In this document: positions 8,832 to 17,697 of the stretch, piece by piece | Position numbering within the stretch: position 1 is the first letter of the stretch | Layout: every line of letters starts with the position of its first letter | Source of the DNA: DATAUK01 sp036268295 | Lineage (GTDB): Bacteria > Actinomycetota > Actinomycetes > JAFAQI01 | Length of the DNA: 64,000 nt | Assembly (NCBI GenBank): GCA_036268295.1 | Contig: DATAUK010000050.1 | Coordinates: forward strand, 94,879-158,878 | Direction of reading: 5' to 3' | Made by a program: the position numbers and the translations under genes | The notes under the pieces: generated by a model | Databases searched by the model: none | What the model was told of the DNA's origin: nothing | The model's input: only the letters and a program-made list of their open reading frames with translations

Positions 8832-9775
8832 CCGCTCTGGCGCGCCAGATCGGCCGCGCCGATCAATCCTGCCTGTGATCCGAGCCGCGCCGCAACGACG
8901 TCGGCAAGTGGCCGGTAGCCACGGCCGGTGAGGACCGCGGCGTAGGTCTCGCGTCCGGCGTTGAGCAACAGGTCGCCGGCCTCGGCGACGCCGCCGCCGA
9001 TCACGAACCGCCCCGGGTCGAGCAGCGCGGCGATATCAGCGAGCCCCTGGCCGAGCCAGCGGCCGATCTCGTCGAAGCAGTCGACGGCGGCCGGATCGCC
9101 CTCCTGCGCCGCCTTGGTCACCACCGGTCCGTCGATGTTCGCCGCGTCACCGTGGGCGAGGTCGAGCAGCCGGGCGGCATCGGTCGGCCGCTCCTGCGCC
9201 ACCTCACGCGCGGCCCGCACCAACGCGGTGCCGCTGCAGTACTGCTCGAGACAGCCCCGGTTGCCGCAGCCGCACAGCCGGCCGCCCGGCACCACGCGGA
9301 TGTGACCGGGCTCCCCGGCAATGCCGAAGCGGCCGCGGTGCAGCTCGCCGTCGAGGATCAGACCGGCTCCGATGCCGGTGCCGATCGTCAGGACCACGAC
9401 ATCGGGCTGCTCCTCGCCGGCGCCGAACCTGAACTCTCCCCAGGCCGCCGCGTTCGCGTCGTTCTCGACATAGACCGGGAGGTCGAGCCGGCTGGCGATC
9501 TCCTCGCGGATCGGGGCATCACGCCACGCCAGGTTGGCCGCGAACAGCACCGTCGAGCGTTCGACATTGACGAAGCCGGCCGCGCCGACGCCGACCGCAA
9601 CCACGTCATGGTCGACCCGAAGCTGCCCCACGACTTCCACCACGACGTCCGCGATGTGCGCCGGATCACGGCTCGGGGTACGCCGACGCACCACGGCCAG
9701 CACCTCACCGGCTTCGTCGACGACGCCGGCCGCGACCTTTGTCCCCCCGATGTCGATCCCGATGGCCAGGGTCAC
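8828..9775 (-). CDS. glkA: ROK-family glucokinase
   Basis: Phosphorylates glucose in the cytosol. 315 residues. The ATP loop DIGGTK (residues 8-13), the sugar-binding ENDANAAAWGE segment near 104, GTGIGAG near 132, EPGH near 153, and the ROK zinc-binding cysteine cluster CGCGNRGCLEQYCSG near 167-181 are all intact. No N-terminal winged helix is present, so this is a kinase and not a ROK repressor. In Streptomyces the ortholog also takes part in glucose repression. It overlaps both neighbouring genes by 4 bases, so it is expressed with the DUF5304-like and ArsA genes. Confidence 0.93.
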   Translation of the reverse strand: MTLAIGIDIGGTKVAAGVVDEAGEVLAVVRRRTPSRDPAHIADVVVEVVGQLRVDHDVVAVGVGAAGFVNVERSTVLFAANLAWRDAPIREEIASRLDLPVYVENDANAAAWGEFRFGAGEEQPDVVVLTIGTGIGAGLILDGELHRGRFGIAGEPGHIRVVPGGRLCGCGNRGCLEQYCSGTALVRAAREVAQERPTDAARLLDLAHGDAANIDGPVVTKAAQEGDPAAVDCFDEIGRWLGQGLADIAALLDPGRFVIGGGVAEAGDLLLNAGRETYAAVLTGRGYRPLADVVAARLGSQAGLIGAADLARQSG

Positions 9776-10119
9776 GTGGCAACGTCCGCGGCATCAGGTG
9801 CCTCATCGAAGGGCTCACGGTCGTCGAGGTCGATACGTTCGACCCCGCTCTTGCGGCCACCGGTGTGGTCATGTCGTTCGATCACGGTCCGCAGCGCGGC
9901 CACCATCGATGCCGAAGCGTCGGCGAGATGCCCGAAGGTCTCAGGCTGGGCGCGCCGGACCAAGGCGAGCAGCTGGCAGAACGGACAGACCTGGCACTCC
10001 GCCCCGCTGCCGACGCCTGCCATCGACAGGTCGCCGGCCGAGTTGCGGGCCCAGTCGGTGATGGCCTCGACGAGCCGCGCGGCTTCCTCAGCGAGCGGGC
10101 CCGGCGTCGTCGCCGTCAC
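9772..10119 (-). CDS. Small DUF5304-like protein upstream of glucokinase
   Basis: 115 residues, soluble, rich in Ala and Glu. One CxxC-type cluster, CQVCPFC (about residues 42-48), could bind metal. The C-terminal third is acidic and probably flexible. It lies between the ArsA-type ATPase and glkA with 4-base overlaps at both ends. From memory, the gene in this position in Streptomyces coelicolor (SCO2127, DUF5304) was reported to raise glucose kinase activity and affect catabolite repression. This one is much shorter and I match it mainly by position, so the function is inference. Confidence 0.6.
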   Translation of the reverse strand: MTATTPGPLAEEAARLVEAITDWARNSAGDLSMAGVGSGAECQVCPFCQLLALVRRAQPETFGHLADASASMVAALRTVIERHDHTGGRKSGVERIDLDDREPFDEAPDAADVAT

Positions 10120-11309
10120 GACCGCATCCAGACGTCGGGATCGGCGCGAAACCGCACCCGAAGCCGACCGTCCCGCAGCGCCGCACCGTCGATGACGCAG
10201 CGCCGCAGCGCACTCGGCAGCGCCAGCGTCCGGCGATGCGATCCGACCGTCAGGACGAGGTCATCGCCCTTTCGCACCAGGTCGACATCGCGACGCTCGG
10301 CAAGTGGCAGCGCCAGCGACATCACGAACTCATCGTTGCTGACCCGTTCGACGATCAGCGGGTCGGGCGTTGTGACAACCGCGAGCGGGTCGTTATCGGA
10401 GTACGCCGAAACTGCCAGCGCCGACAGCGAGTTGAGCCCGACCGGCTCGTTCGCGGCGTACCCCGCCTGCCACAGCGGCAGCCCGGGGAACGACGTCGCA
10501 ATCTCGGCCAGCTGGGTCTGTTGGGCCGCGACCCAGCCGGCGCGCCAGCTATCGGGCGTGGCGTCGGCAGGGAAGACCCGGTTCGCGACGATGCCGTCGA
10601 CGCGATAGCCGTAGAGCGACAGTGACGTCAAAGTGCGGCGGGCTTCGGCAACGACGACCGCTTCCGGAGTCATGACCAGTCGCACCGAGGTCGTGGCCGG
10701 GTCGGTCAGCAGGTCACGTACTTCGGCTAGCTCGCTCGAGAGCCGATCAATCGCGTCGAAGACCGCGTCCGGCGGCAGCGGCAACCCGGCGAGGTGGATC
10801 AGGACCGGGCGAAGCGTGCGCATCAGGCGGCGATCGGGCGGGAACATCCGCTGCATCCACCAGCGCAGCGCCTCCGGCAACGCCAGCAACCGCAACGTTT
10901 CTCCGGTCGGCGCACAGTCGACGACGATGGTGTCCCAGCGGCCACTCGCGACCTGCTCCCGCAGCGCGAGCAGCGCCAGCACCTCTTCGGCCCCCGGCAG
11001 CACGGTGAGCTCCTCGGCTTCGAGCGGGTCGACGCCACCCTGCTCGAGGATCTCGCGCAGGTAGTGCTGCACGTCCCGCCAGCTCGCCTCGAAGGCTCGT
11101 TGCGTGTCGACCTGCTGCCCGTAGAGCCCGGTGTCGATCTCAGTCGGCTCGGCGCCGAGATCGACCGCGAAGGTGTCGGACAGCGAATGCGCGGGGTCGG
11201 TGGACAGGACCAGGGTCTTGCTGCCGCGCGATGCCGACAGGACAGCCGTCGCCGCGGATGTCGTCGTCTTGCCGACGCCACCCTTGCCGGTGAACAGCAG
11301 AATCCGCAT
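10116..11309 (-). CDS. ArsA/Get3-family ATPase
   Basis: 397 residues. The deviant Walker A GKGGVGKTT lies at residues 8-16, the switch segment STDPAHSLSD near 36 and the second switch DCAPTGETLR near 130. This is a single ATPase half, as in Get3, with a C-terminal beta-rich ArsA_HSP20-like domain (about 310-397). There is no second ATPase half and no ArsB or ArsR gene nearby, so arsenite efflux is unlikely. A role in handling hydrophobic or tail-anchored proteins is inference from family. The equivalent in M. tuberculosis is, from memory, Rv2184c. It heads a run of five 4-base-overlapping genes down to the EEP protein. Confidence 0.88.
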   Translation of the reverse strand: MRILLFTGKGGVGKTTTSAATAVLSASRGSKTLVLSTDPAHSLSDTFAVDLGAEPTEIDTGLYGQQVDTQRAFEASWRDVQHYLREILEQGGVDPLEAEELTVLPGAEEVLALLALREQVASGRWDTIVVDCAPTGETLRLLALPEALRWWMQRMFPPDRRLMRTLRPVLIHLAGLPLPPDAVFDAIDRLSSELAEVRDLLTDPATTSVRLVMTPEAVVVAEARRTLTSLSLYGYRVDGIVANRVFPADATPDSWRAGWVAAQQTQLAEIATSFPGLPLWQAGYAANEPVGLNSLSALAVSAYSDNDPLAVVTTPDPLIVERVSNDEFVMSLALPLAERRDVDLVRKGDDLVLTVGSHRRTLALPSALRRCVIDGAALRDGRLRVRFRADPDVWMRS

Positions 11310-11345
11310 CGCGTCAGGCTAGTGGTACAGATGCGTCGGACACGG

Positions 11346-11783
11346 CTAGGTCGTCGACTCGACGCGCTTCTTTAATCCCTTCAGCGCGGTGTCCATGATC
11401 ATCTTTTCGGCCTTGCGCTTGAACATTCCGAGCATCGGCACGGAGAGATCGACCGCGAGCCGGTAGGTGACCTTGGTCGCATCGCCTGACTCGGCCAGCT
11501 CGTAGCTGCCTTCCTGCGACTTCATCGCGCGGCCCTTGACGAGATGCCAGTCGACCCGATCCTCACCGTCCCAGTCGTAGGCGAGGGTGTAGGTGTCCTT
11601 CAGGACTCCGGCGTCGAGCGTGAACGTCGCGGTGGCGCCGCGGCCGTCGTCTCCGACCTCGTCGATGGTCACCGACTTGATCGCCGTCGACCACTGCGGA
11701 TAGGACTCGAAGTCGGCGATCACCGCCATGATGGTCTGCTTGTCAGCGTCGATCACAATGCTGGAACTGGCCTTCTCGACCAC
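11346..11783 (-). CDS. SRPBCC (polyketide cyclase/dehydrase-type) lipid-binding-fold protein
   Basis: 145 residues forming one START-like helix-grip domain: an N-terminal strand with IVIDADKQTI, the first helix with DFESYPQW (residues 25-32), beta strands, and a long C-terminal helix ending KKRVEST. The family binds hydrophobic ligands; no ligand can be inferred. An AAGGAGGT site 4 bases before the GTG at 11783 fixes the start. The ArsA gene begins 36 bases downstream, an arrangement that also occurs in mycobacteria (Rv2185c-Rv2184c, from memory). Confidence 0.85.
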   Translation of the reverse strand: MVEKASSSIVIDADKQTIMAVIADFESYPQWSTAIKSVTIDEVGDDGRGATATFTLDAGVLKDTYTLAYDWDGEDRVDWHLVKGRAMKSQEGSYELAESGDATKVTYRLAVDLSVPMLGMFKRKAEKMIMDTALKGLKKRVESTT

Positions 11784-11819
11784 AGCGACCTCCTTGTCGT
11801 GCGGTGACCCTAACCCGAC

Positions 11820-12587
11820 TCACCAATTCAGCACGTACGGCGTACCCCGACCACGGAAGTGACCGACGTTGACGCATTCGGTTCGACCGACCCGAGTGCG
11901 CCGCGACAGCGGGTTGTGGACGTGCCCGAACAGCACCAGGTCGGGCTGCGTCGCCCGGATCGCCTCGAGCACGGCCGCACTTCCCCGCTCCATCCGCCGC
12001 GCTCTCACGTCGTAGAGCAGCTCGGGGACGTCGGGCGGGATGTGGCAGCACAGCACGTCCACCGCGCCAACTGCCGCAACCTTCGCGGCATACGCTTCGT
12101 CGCTGATCTCGTACGGCGTTCGCATCGGCGTCTGCAGCCCACCACCGACGAAGCCGAAGCTGCGACCACCGATCTCGACCACCTCGCCGTCGAGCACCTG
12201 CACCCCATCGCGCTCGTAGTCGGGCCACAGCTCCGGCAGATCGACGTTCCCGTACGTCACATAGGCCGGCGTGGGCATGGCGGCGAACAGCGCGGCGTAC
12301 TGCGCTCGCACCGCGGCCTCGATTGCCTGCTGCCGGTCGCCGACCTGCGCCCACAGGCCACGTGAGAACTGCCGTGCCTCATCGAACTCGCGCCTGGCGC
12401 GCAGCGCCACCAGCTCGGTCGCTGCCTCGGCGCCGAACATCTCCCCGAAGATCCCGGCGGCCGGGTCGTCGTAGTCGAGGAAAAGCACGAGATCGCCGAG
12501 ACAGATCAGGGCATCCGCGCCATCGCCGGCGCGGGCCAGCGCATCGCTGCTCCCGTGAACATCGGAGACCACGTGCAGCCGCATCAT
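11820..12587 (-). CDS. Calcineurin-type metallophosphoesterase, GNH motif altered
   Basis: 255 residues. The metal-site motifs SDVHG (residues 8-12), GDL near 31, CCHIPP near 180 and GHVHN near 221 are present. The third motif, normally GNH(D/E), reads GNVD near residue 113. The His lost here usually acts in phosphate-bond cleavage, so the activity may be changed. Substrate unknown. The next gene on the same strand lies upstream of it (zinc ribbon) 33 bases away. The ATG-ATG start at 12587 begins MMRLHVVSDVHG. Confidence 0.82.
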   Translation of the reverse strand: MMRLHVVSDVHGSSDALARAGDGADALICLGDLVLFLDYDDPAAGIFGEMFGAEAATELVALRARREFDEARQFSRGLWAQVGDRQQAIEAAVRAQYAALFAAMPTPAYVTYGNVDLPELWPDYERDGVQVLDGEVVEIGGRSFGFVGGGLQTPMRTPYEISDEAYAAKVAAVGAVDVLCCHIPPDVPELLYDVRARRMERGSAAVLEAIRATQPDLVLFGHVHNPLSRRTRVGRTECVNVGHFRGRGTPYVLNW

Positions 12588-12620
12588 CCGCAGCCTAGAT
12601 ACCCGGCCGGCGGACCCGGC

Positions 12621-13184
12621 TCAGAACAGGTGTCCGCCGAGCGTGGCGATCAGGATCAGCAGCAGCATGAACAGCACGCCGCCGGCGCCGATCACCATCC
12701 AGCGCTGACCGGCGGACATCTTCGCGACATCGCCGACCACCGGAAGCTTGGCGCTGAGCCGGTCCGCCGTACCGGCGAGGAACCCGGCACCACACGAGCT
12801 GCAGGAATCCAGCGACATCGGCACCCGTTCGCCGCACCGCGGGCAGGGCCAACGCGGTTCGTCGGCGGCCGGCGGTCCAGCGTGGCGGCCGACCGAGGCG
12901 CTGGTCACGGTTGATGTTGGCAACGCTGACGGTCCGGGTCCGGCGGACGCAGTGGCTGCGGCGTACTGCGGATCGGCGAGAGCTGCAACCGGCACCTCGA
13001 CCCCCGCTACGGTCGCCAGCTCCGCTTGCAGGCCCGCTGGCGCGCTCTGTGACGGCACAGTGACCGGCTCGGTGACCGGCTCGCGGACAGGCTCCGGCTG
13101 GCGCAGTACGGCGTAGCACAACGAACACCACTGCGCCGTTGCAGGCACGACCGCACCGCAAGCGGGACAACGCACATCGCTCAC
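12621..13184 (-). CDS. Double zinc-ribbon protein with C-terminal TM anchor
   Basis: 187 residues. An N-terminal zinc ribbon (CPAC, residues 6-9, with CSLC near 20), then a Pro/Ala/Val-rich linker of about 80 residues, a second ribbon (CPRC and CSSC near 113-132), and a hydrophobic C-terminal helix (about 163-183) ending at the tail. The topology suggests a tail-anchored membrane protein with a cytosolic zinc domain. No catalytic residues are seen and the function is unknown. The GTG at 13184 has a GAGGAG site 8 bases upstream. It diverges from fadD across a 172-base shared promoter region. Confidence 0.75.
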   Translation of the reverse strand: MSDVRCPACGAVVPATAQWCSLCYAVLRQPEPVREPVTEPVTVPSQSAPAGLQAELATVAGVEVPVAALADPQYAAATASAGPGPSALPTSTVTSASVGRHAGPPAADEPRWPCPRCGERVPMSLDSCSSCGAGFLAGTADRLSAKLPVVGDVAKMSAGQRWMVIGAGGVLFMLLLILIATLGGHLF

Positions 13185-13356
13185 GTACCACTCCTCGGCA
13201 GGTTCAGCGCCGGACTAAACGCCCATCTCGGCCGTTGCCGCGCGCGCCTGCCGGCCAGGATGGGCTCGCACCGGTCGCTTTCCGCTTCGGGCGACCGCGA
13301 CTAACGTGGCACCCGAAGCGTTGGCGGTTGCGCAACGCACGGGTCGAGGAGAGTGC

Positions 13357-15162
13357 GTGTCGGAGTTCTCGGTACCTGCGGATTTCCGCATTCCTGACGA
13401 TGCCAACCTGACCGACGCGATCGTCGGCAATGCCGCCGAGCATCCCGAGCGCGTCATGTTCAGCCGCAAGGTCGACGGCGAGTGGCAGCCGGTCACCGCG
13501 CGCGCATTCAACGAGCAGGTCAGCGCACTCGCGGCCGGGTTCATCGCAGCTGGCGTTCAGCCGGGCGAGCGGGTCTGCATCATGTCGAGCACGAGATATG
13601 AGTGGACGCTGCTCGACTACGCGATCTGGACCGCCGGCGCCGTACCCGTCCCGATCTATGAGACCTCGTCGTCGGAGCAGATCGAGTGGATCGTCTCGGA
13701 CTCCGGCGCGGTCGGCATCGTGCTGGAGTCCGCCGCCCACCGCAAGAGCTACGACGAGGTCAGCAAGTCGCTGAAGGACGTCCGCAACGTCTGGAGCATC
13801 GAGGACGGCTCGATCGAAGAGCTGGTGACCGAGGGCAAGAGCGTCAGTGCCGACGATATCGGGCAGCGGCGGCGCACGCTGACGCCGGAGAGCCTTGCGA
13901 CCGTCATCTATACCTCCGGCACCACCGGTCGCCCGAAAGGCTGCGAGCTGACCCACCGCAACTTCCTGTTCGACGCCACGTCGACCAGTCAGGGCATGGA
14001 GGACCTGTTCGGCGAGGGCCAGTCGACGTTGCTGTTCCTGCCGCTGGCGCACGTCTTCGCCCGGATGATCGAGGTGGGCTGCGTCCAAAGCGGAGTCCGG
14101 ATGGGCCACACCGCGGACATCAAGAACCTGATCCCTGACCTCGCGGTCTTCAAGCCGACGTTCCTGCTCTCGGTCCCCCGCGTCTTCGAGAAGGTCTACA
14201 ACACCGCCAAGCAGCGGGCCCACGCCGACGGTAAAGGCGCCGTTTTCGACCTGGCTGAGAGCGTGGCGATCAAATACAGCGAGTCGCTCGACGGCAACCC
14301 GCTCAAGCGGGCGACCTACGAGCTGCCACACCGCATCTTCGATGCCCTGGTCTACTCCAAGCTGCGGGCCGCGCTCGGTGGACAGGCGATCGGCGCGATC
14401 TCGGGCGGCGCGCCGCTCGGCGCCCGGCTCGGTCACTTCTTCCGCGGCTGCGGAATCCCGATCTACGAGGGGTACGGACTGACCGAGACTTGCGCCGGCG
14501 CCACCATCAACCGGCCAGCCGCGATGAAGGTCGGCTCGGTCGGGCGCCCGATCCCGGGCTGCTCCGTGCGCATCGCCGAGGACGGCGAGATCCTGCTCAG
14601 CGGGGGCAACATCTTCACCGGCTACTACCGGAACCCGAATGCGACCGGTGAGGCGCTCGAGGCCGATGGCTGGTTCCACACCGGCGACATCGGGCAGCTC
14701 GACGACGAGGGCTATCTCACGATCACCGGCCGCAAGAAGGAGCTGATCGTGACCGCCGGCGGCAAGAATGTCGCCCCCGCCGTACTCGAGGACCGGCTGC
14801 GTGCCAACCCGCTGGTCAGCCAGTGTCTGGTCGTCGGCGACCAGAAGCCTTTCATCGCGGCCCTCGTCACGATCGACGAAGAAGCGTTCCCGGCGTGGAA
14901 GTCCTCGCACGGCAAGCCCGACGACGCCACCGTCGGCGACCTGGTCGATGACCCTGACCTGCGCTCCGACATCCAGGCCGCGATCGACGAGACCAACAAG
15001 GCGGTGTCCAAGGCCGAGTCGATCAAGGCGTTCCGGATCCTCGCCGACGACTGGACCGTCGAAAGCGGCCACCTCACGCCGTCGCTGAAGGTCAAGCGCA
15101 ACGTCGTTCTGGACGACTACGCCGCGGACGTCACCGCGATCTACTCAGGCTCGAAGAACTAG
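13357..15162 (+). CDS. fadD: Long-chain-fatty-acid--CoA ligase
   Basis: Activates fatty acids to acyl-CoA through an acyl-adenylate. About 601 residues, ANL superfamily. The AMP-binding P-loop YTSGTTGRPKG is near residue 182, the GYGLTETC adenine motif near 370, the HTGDIG hinge region near 428, and the acceptor-lysine region with SLKVKRN near the C-terminus. I place the start at the GTG at 13357 because GAGGAG lies 5 bases upstream; the in-frame ATG-like extension back to 13306 has no such site. By position next to pimB it is the counterpart of M. tuberculosis fadD15, from memory. Confidence 0.92.
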   Translation: MSEFSVPADFRIPDDANLTDAIVGNAAEHPERVMFSRKVDGEWQPVTARAFNEQVSALAAGFIAAGVQPGERVCIMSSTRYEWTLLDYAIWTAGAVPVPIYETSSSEQIEWIVSDSGAVGIVLESAAHRKSYDEVSKSLKDVRNVWSIEDGSIEELVTEGKSVSADDIGQRRRTLTPESLATVIYTSGTTGRPKGCELTHRNFLFDATSTSQGMEDLFGEGQSTLLFLPLAHVFARMIEVGCVQSGVRMGHTADIKNLIPDLAVFKPTFLLSVPRVFEKVYNTAKQRAHADGKGAVFDLAESVAIKYSESLDGNPLKRATYELPHRIFDALVYSKLRAALGGQAIGAISGGAPLGARLGHFFRGCGIPIYEGYGLTETCAGATINRPAAMKVGSVGRPIPGCSVRIAEDGEILLSGGNIFTGYYRNPNATGEALEADGWFHTGDIGQLDDEGYLTITGRKKELIVTAGGKNVAPAVLEDRLRANPLVSQCLVVGDQKPFIAALVTIDEEAFPAWKSSHGKPDDATVGDLVDDPDLRSDIQAAIDETNKAVSKAESIKAFRILADDWTVESGHLTPSLKVKRNVVLDDYAADVTAIYSGSKN

Positions 15163-15175
15163 CTCGACCTTCCGG

Positions 15176-16306
15176 TCACGCCCAGCCCAGCAGGTCGGTG
15201 AAGTCGCGGACCGTCGACTCCCACGACCACGCGTCGCGCACCCATTCCCGGCCGCGTTCGCCCATCGCCGCCGCGGCAGTGGGATCGGCGAGCAGGCCGG
15301 ACACCACGGCGGCAATCTCACCCACCGAGCTGCCGTCGACTAGCCGGCCGGTCTGTCGGTCGAGTACGGCGTCAACCGAGCCACCTGAGCGACCGGCTAC
15401 GACCGGCAGCGCGCAGGCTGCTGCCTCGAGGAAGACCATGCCGAGGCCCTCGACATCGAGCCCGCCGAGCCGCTCGCGGCACGGCATCGCGAAGACATCT
15501 CCGACGCCGTACCACGCCGGGAGGTCGGCGTGATCGACCGATCCGGTGACAGTGACGTGCTCGGCAACGCCGAGCCCGGTGGCGAGCTTGGCGAGGCGGG
15601 CGCGAGACGGACCGCCGCCAACCAGCACGAGTGCAGCGCCGGGGACCCGCCGGCGGATCTCTGGGAGCGCCCTGATCATCGCGTCCTGGCCCTTGCGCGG
15701 CATCAGCCGCGACACGCACACCACGACCGGCCGATCGCCTAGGTCAAGGTCAGCTCGCCGCTGCCCGCCGCCGGCGTCCGGCCGGAAGGTCTCGCTGTCG
15801 ACCGCGGGGACCAGCCGGCGGAGCCGGTCGGCGTGCCTCCCGATCGAAGCGGCCAAACGAGCGCGCGTGTAGTCGCCGAGATAGGTCACCACATCGACGT
15901 TGGCGGCGATCCGGCGCAGCAGCGAACGCGCCGCCGGCAGCGCTGCCCAGCCGACCTCGTGACCGTGGGTCGAGGCGACGATCCACTGCGCGCCGGCGGC
16001 CCGCAGCGGCGCGGCCAACAGGCCGAGCGGCGCTGCCGCGCCGAACCATACGTCGGTGCACTCCCGCTCACGGAACAACTCCAGCGCGTGACGGCGAACA
16101 GCGGCGCTCGGAAGCAGCACCGAGGTGTCGTGGCGGACCACCGAGAACGGCTGCGTGGCATCCCACGCCTGCCAACCGCGCCATTTCGAGGTCAGCACGA
16201 CGACCTGCTCGGGTGGCAGTCGGGAGACGACGCCGTGAACGAACGACTGGATGCCACCAGGGCGCGGCGGAAAGTCGTTCGTCACGACCAGCAGGCGGCG
16301 CGTCAT
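15176..16306 (-). CDS. pimB: GDP-mannose-dependent mannosyltransferase, PimB type (GT4)
   Basis: 376 residues with a GT-B fold. The N-terminal acceptor domain begins with TNDFPPRPGGIQSF, typical of PimB/MgtA enzymes. The donor domain has SRLMPRKGQD near residue 203, the GGGPSR loop, and the EGLGMVFLEAAAC segment near 298, whose two Glu residues are in the EX7E pattern. PimB adds the second mannose to phosphatidylinositol mannoside at the inner face of the membrane. The convergent fadD ends only 13 bases away, the mycobacterial arrangement. It overlaps the upstream peptidase gene by 4 bases. Confidence 0.85.
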   Translation of the reverse strand: MTRRLLVVTNDFPPRPGGIQSFVHGVVSRLPPEQVVVLTSKWRGWQAWDATQPFSVVRHDTSVLLPSAAVRRHALELFRERECTDVWFGAAAPLGLLAAPLRAAGAQWIVASTHGHEVGWAALPAARSLLRRIAANVDVVTYLGDYTRARLAASIGRHADRLRRLVPAVDSETFRPDAGGGQRRADLDLGDRPVVVCVSRLMPRKGQDAMIRALPEIRRRVPGAALVLVGGGPSRARLAKLATGLGVAEHVTVTGSVDHADLPAWYGVGDVFAMPCRERLGGLDVEGLGMVFLEAAACALPVVAGRSGGSVDAVLDRQTGRLVDGSSVGEIAAVVSGLLADPTAAAAMGERGREWVRDAWSWESTVRDFTDLLGWA

Positions 16307-17697
16307 CCGACCAGCTCAGACCGTACGTAGTCACGCCACTGCACGGTGAACGTCGCATCGCTGATCCCGAGAACGCGGCGCAACGCGCCATTCACCGCCA
16401 CCGCCGACGGCGGCGCTGAGGCGCCCACCGCGCGATAGAAGCGGACCAGGGCATCCTGGCCGTAGCGGGTCGCGATGGAGCGGCAGGCCAGCCAGCTCGT
16501 CTCGTATGCCTGCGGCAATGCCGGGTTGTCGCCCCGGAACGCCGCATCCCTCGGCAGCTTGGTCGGCGCTCGACCTGACCGAACGTCGGTCGCCAGCTCC
16601 GCGGCGGCGACCGTCGCGGCGACGTCGGTGTCGTGGAATCCGACGTACTCTGCCAGTCCTTCCGAGAGCCACTTCGGCGTGGCGGCGCTGGTGTCGGCTC
16701 GACTCGCGACGTGGGTGAGCTCGTGGGCCAGCACGACATTGGCGCCGAGCGGGCCGAGCTTGGGCCAGTTGCGCGGGTTGATCGTGATCCGGTCGCCGAC
16801 CGGCGCCTGGCTTCCCCGCACGTTGCCGACCTCCGAGCTGGTCAGTGCCGCAATCTGGTCCAGATCCCCGCGGTCGGCCGTGACCAGGCTCATCTCGTGC
16901 TGGGTCGAGGGCACCAGGACAACCGCGCGCCGCGCCCAGTGCCGGCCCCAGACCGCCGTCACCTCGGGGATCGCGGTCTCAACCACCTGCGCGACCGCGG
17001 TCATCGTGGCAAGCTCGCTACCCGGGCCGAGCACCAGTGCCGGTCCGCGGCGTACCACGTCGACCGGCGCGTAGTCCCAGAGGCCGGTCGAGGAGACGTC
17101 GCCGCGGCGACGGAAGCCGGACAGCGACGCGAGGTACCAGCGACCCGAGCGGTCCACAAAGGTCGGGTACTGCGGCAGATCGGTCGGCTGGCCGTCGAAG
17201 CCGGCCAGCCGGTAGTGCAGCGCGAAGCCGCTCGGGGCCCAGGCCGGTGCGTCGTAGTGCCGGGCCCGGCTCGTCGGCAGCCGCAGCGACCCCGAGCCGA
17301 GGGTGTAGGACCAGCTCGTGAACCTCACCCGCGCGGTGTTGGCGAACATCGTCGCCTCGGAACGCCGAAACTTCGTGGCGACCGGATCGATCGTGGCCAT
17401 GAACCGCGCCCGGTCGTGGTGGACCATCGCCGCGGCGCGCTCCCGGAGCAGCGACCGCACCGCCGTCAGGCGCGACGGAGTTGCCGCCGACCGCGGGTGC
17501 GCCGAGGACTGAGTCGCCCCCGGCACCGGCGGCTCGGCGCTCGGCGAGCCGGCCTGGTGGTTCGCGACGATGACGACCGCCGCGATGATCACGGCCAGTG
17601 AACCGGCAGCAAGCGCGACCCGCTGGCTGGAGCGACGAGGTCGCGGCGCATCGAGCGGACCGGGCCCGGGCTCGGTCACCTCGAGCTGCGCGGTCAC
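16303..17697 (-). CDS. Membrane-anchored or secreted gluzincin metallopeptidase-like protein (peptidase MA-like)
   Basis: About 464 residues. A hydrophobic segment after a basic stretch (about residues 27-46) is a signal anchor, followed by a Ser/Pro/Ala-rich linker. An extracytoplasmic domain ends in a zincin core: HELTHVASR (HExxH, near residue 325) and, about 22 residues later, EGLAEYVG, whose Glu is the likely third zinc ligand. The GTG at 17697 overlaps the sepH stop (GTGA) and gives the most sensible N-terminus; the longer frame to 17757 overlaps sepH further. Substrate unknown. Coupling to sepH upstream and pimB downstream suggests an envelope-related job. Confidence 0.75.
   Translation of the reverse strand: MTAQLEVTEPGPGPLDAPRPRRSSQRVALAAGSLAVIIAAVVIVANHQAGSPSAEPPVPGATQSSAHPRSAATPSRLTAVRSLLRERAAAMVHHDRARFMATIDPVATKFRRSEATMFANTARVRFTSWSYTLGSGSLRLPTSRARHYDAPAWAPSGFALHYRLAGFDGQPTDLPQYPTFVDRSGRWYLASLSGFRRRGDVSSTGLWDYAPVDVVRRGPALVLGPGSELATMTAVAQVVETAIPEVTAVWGRHWARRAVVLVPSTQHEMSLVTADRGDLDQIAALTSSEVGNVRGSQAPVGDRITINPRNWPKLGPLGANVVLAHELTHVASRADTSAATPKWLSEGLAEYVGFHDTDVAATVAAAELATDVRSGRAPTKLPRDAAFRGDNPALPQAYETSWLACRSIATRYGQDALVRFYRAVGASAPPSAVAVNGALRRVLGISDATFTVQWRDYVRSELVG

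Noticed and set aside
10116..11309. Arsenite efflux ATPase
   Set aside because: Single ATPase half and no arsB, arsD or metal-sensing ArsR nearby; the Get3-like assignment fits better.
13204..15072. 622-codon open frame on the minus strand
   Set aside because: Antisense of fadD; its sequence is a GC-bias shadow (Arg/Asp/Gly-rich), while the plus strand has full acyl-CoA ligase motifs.
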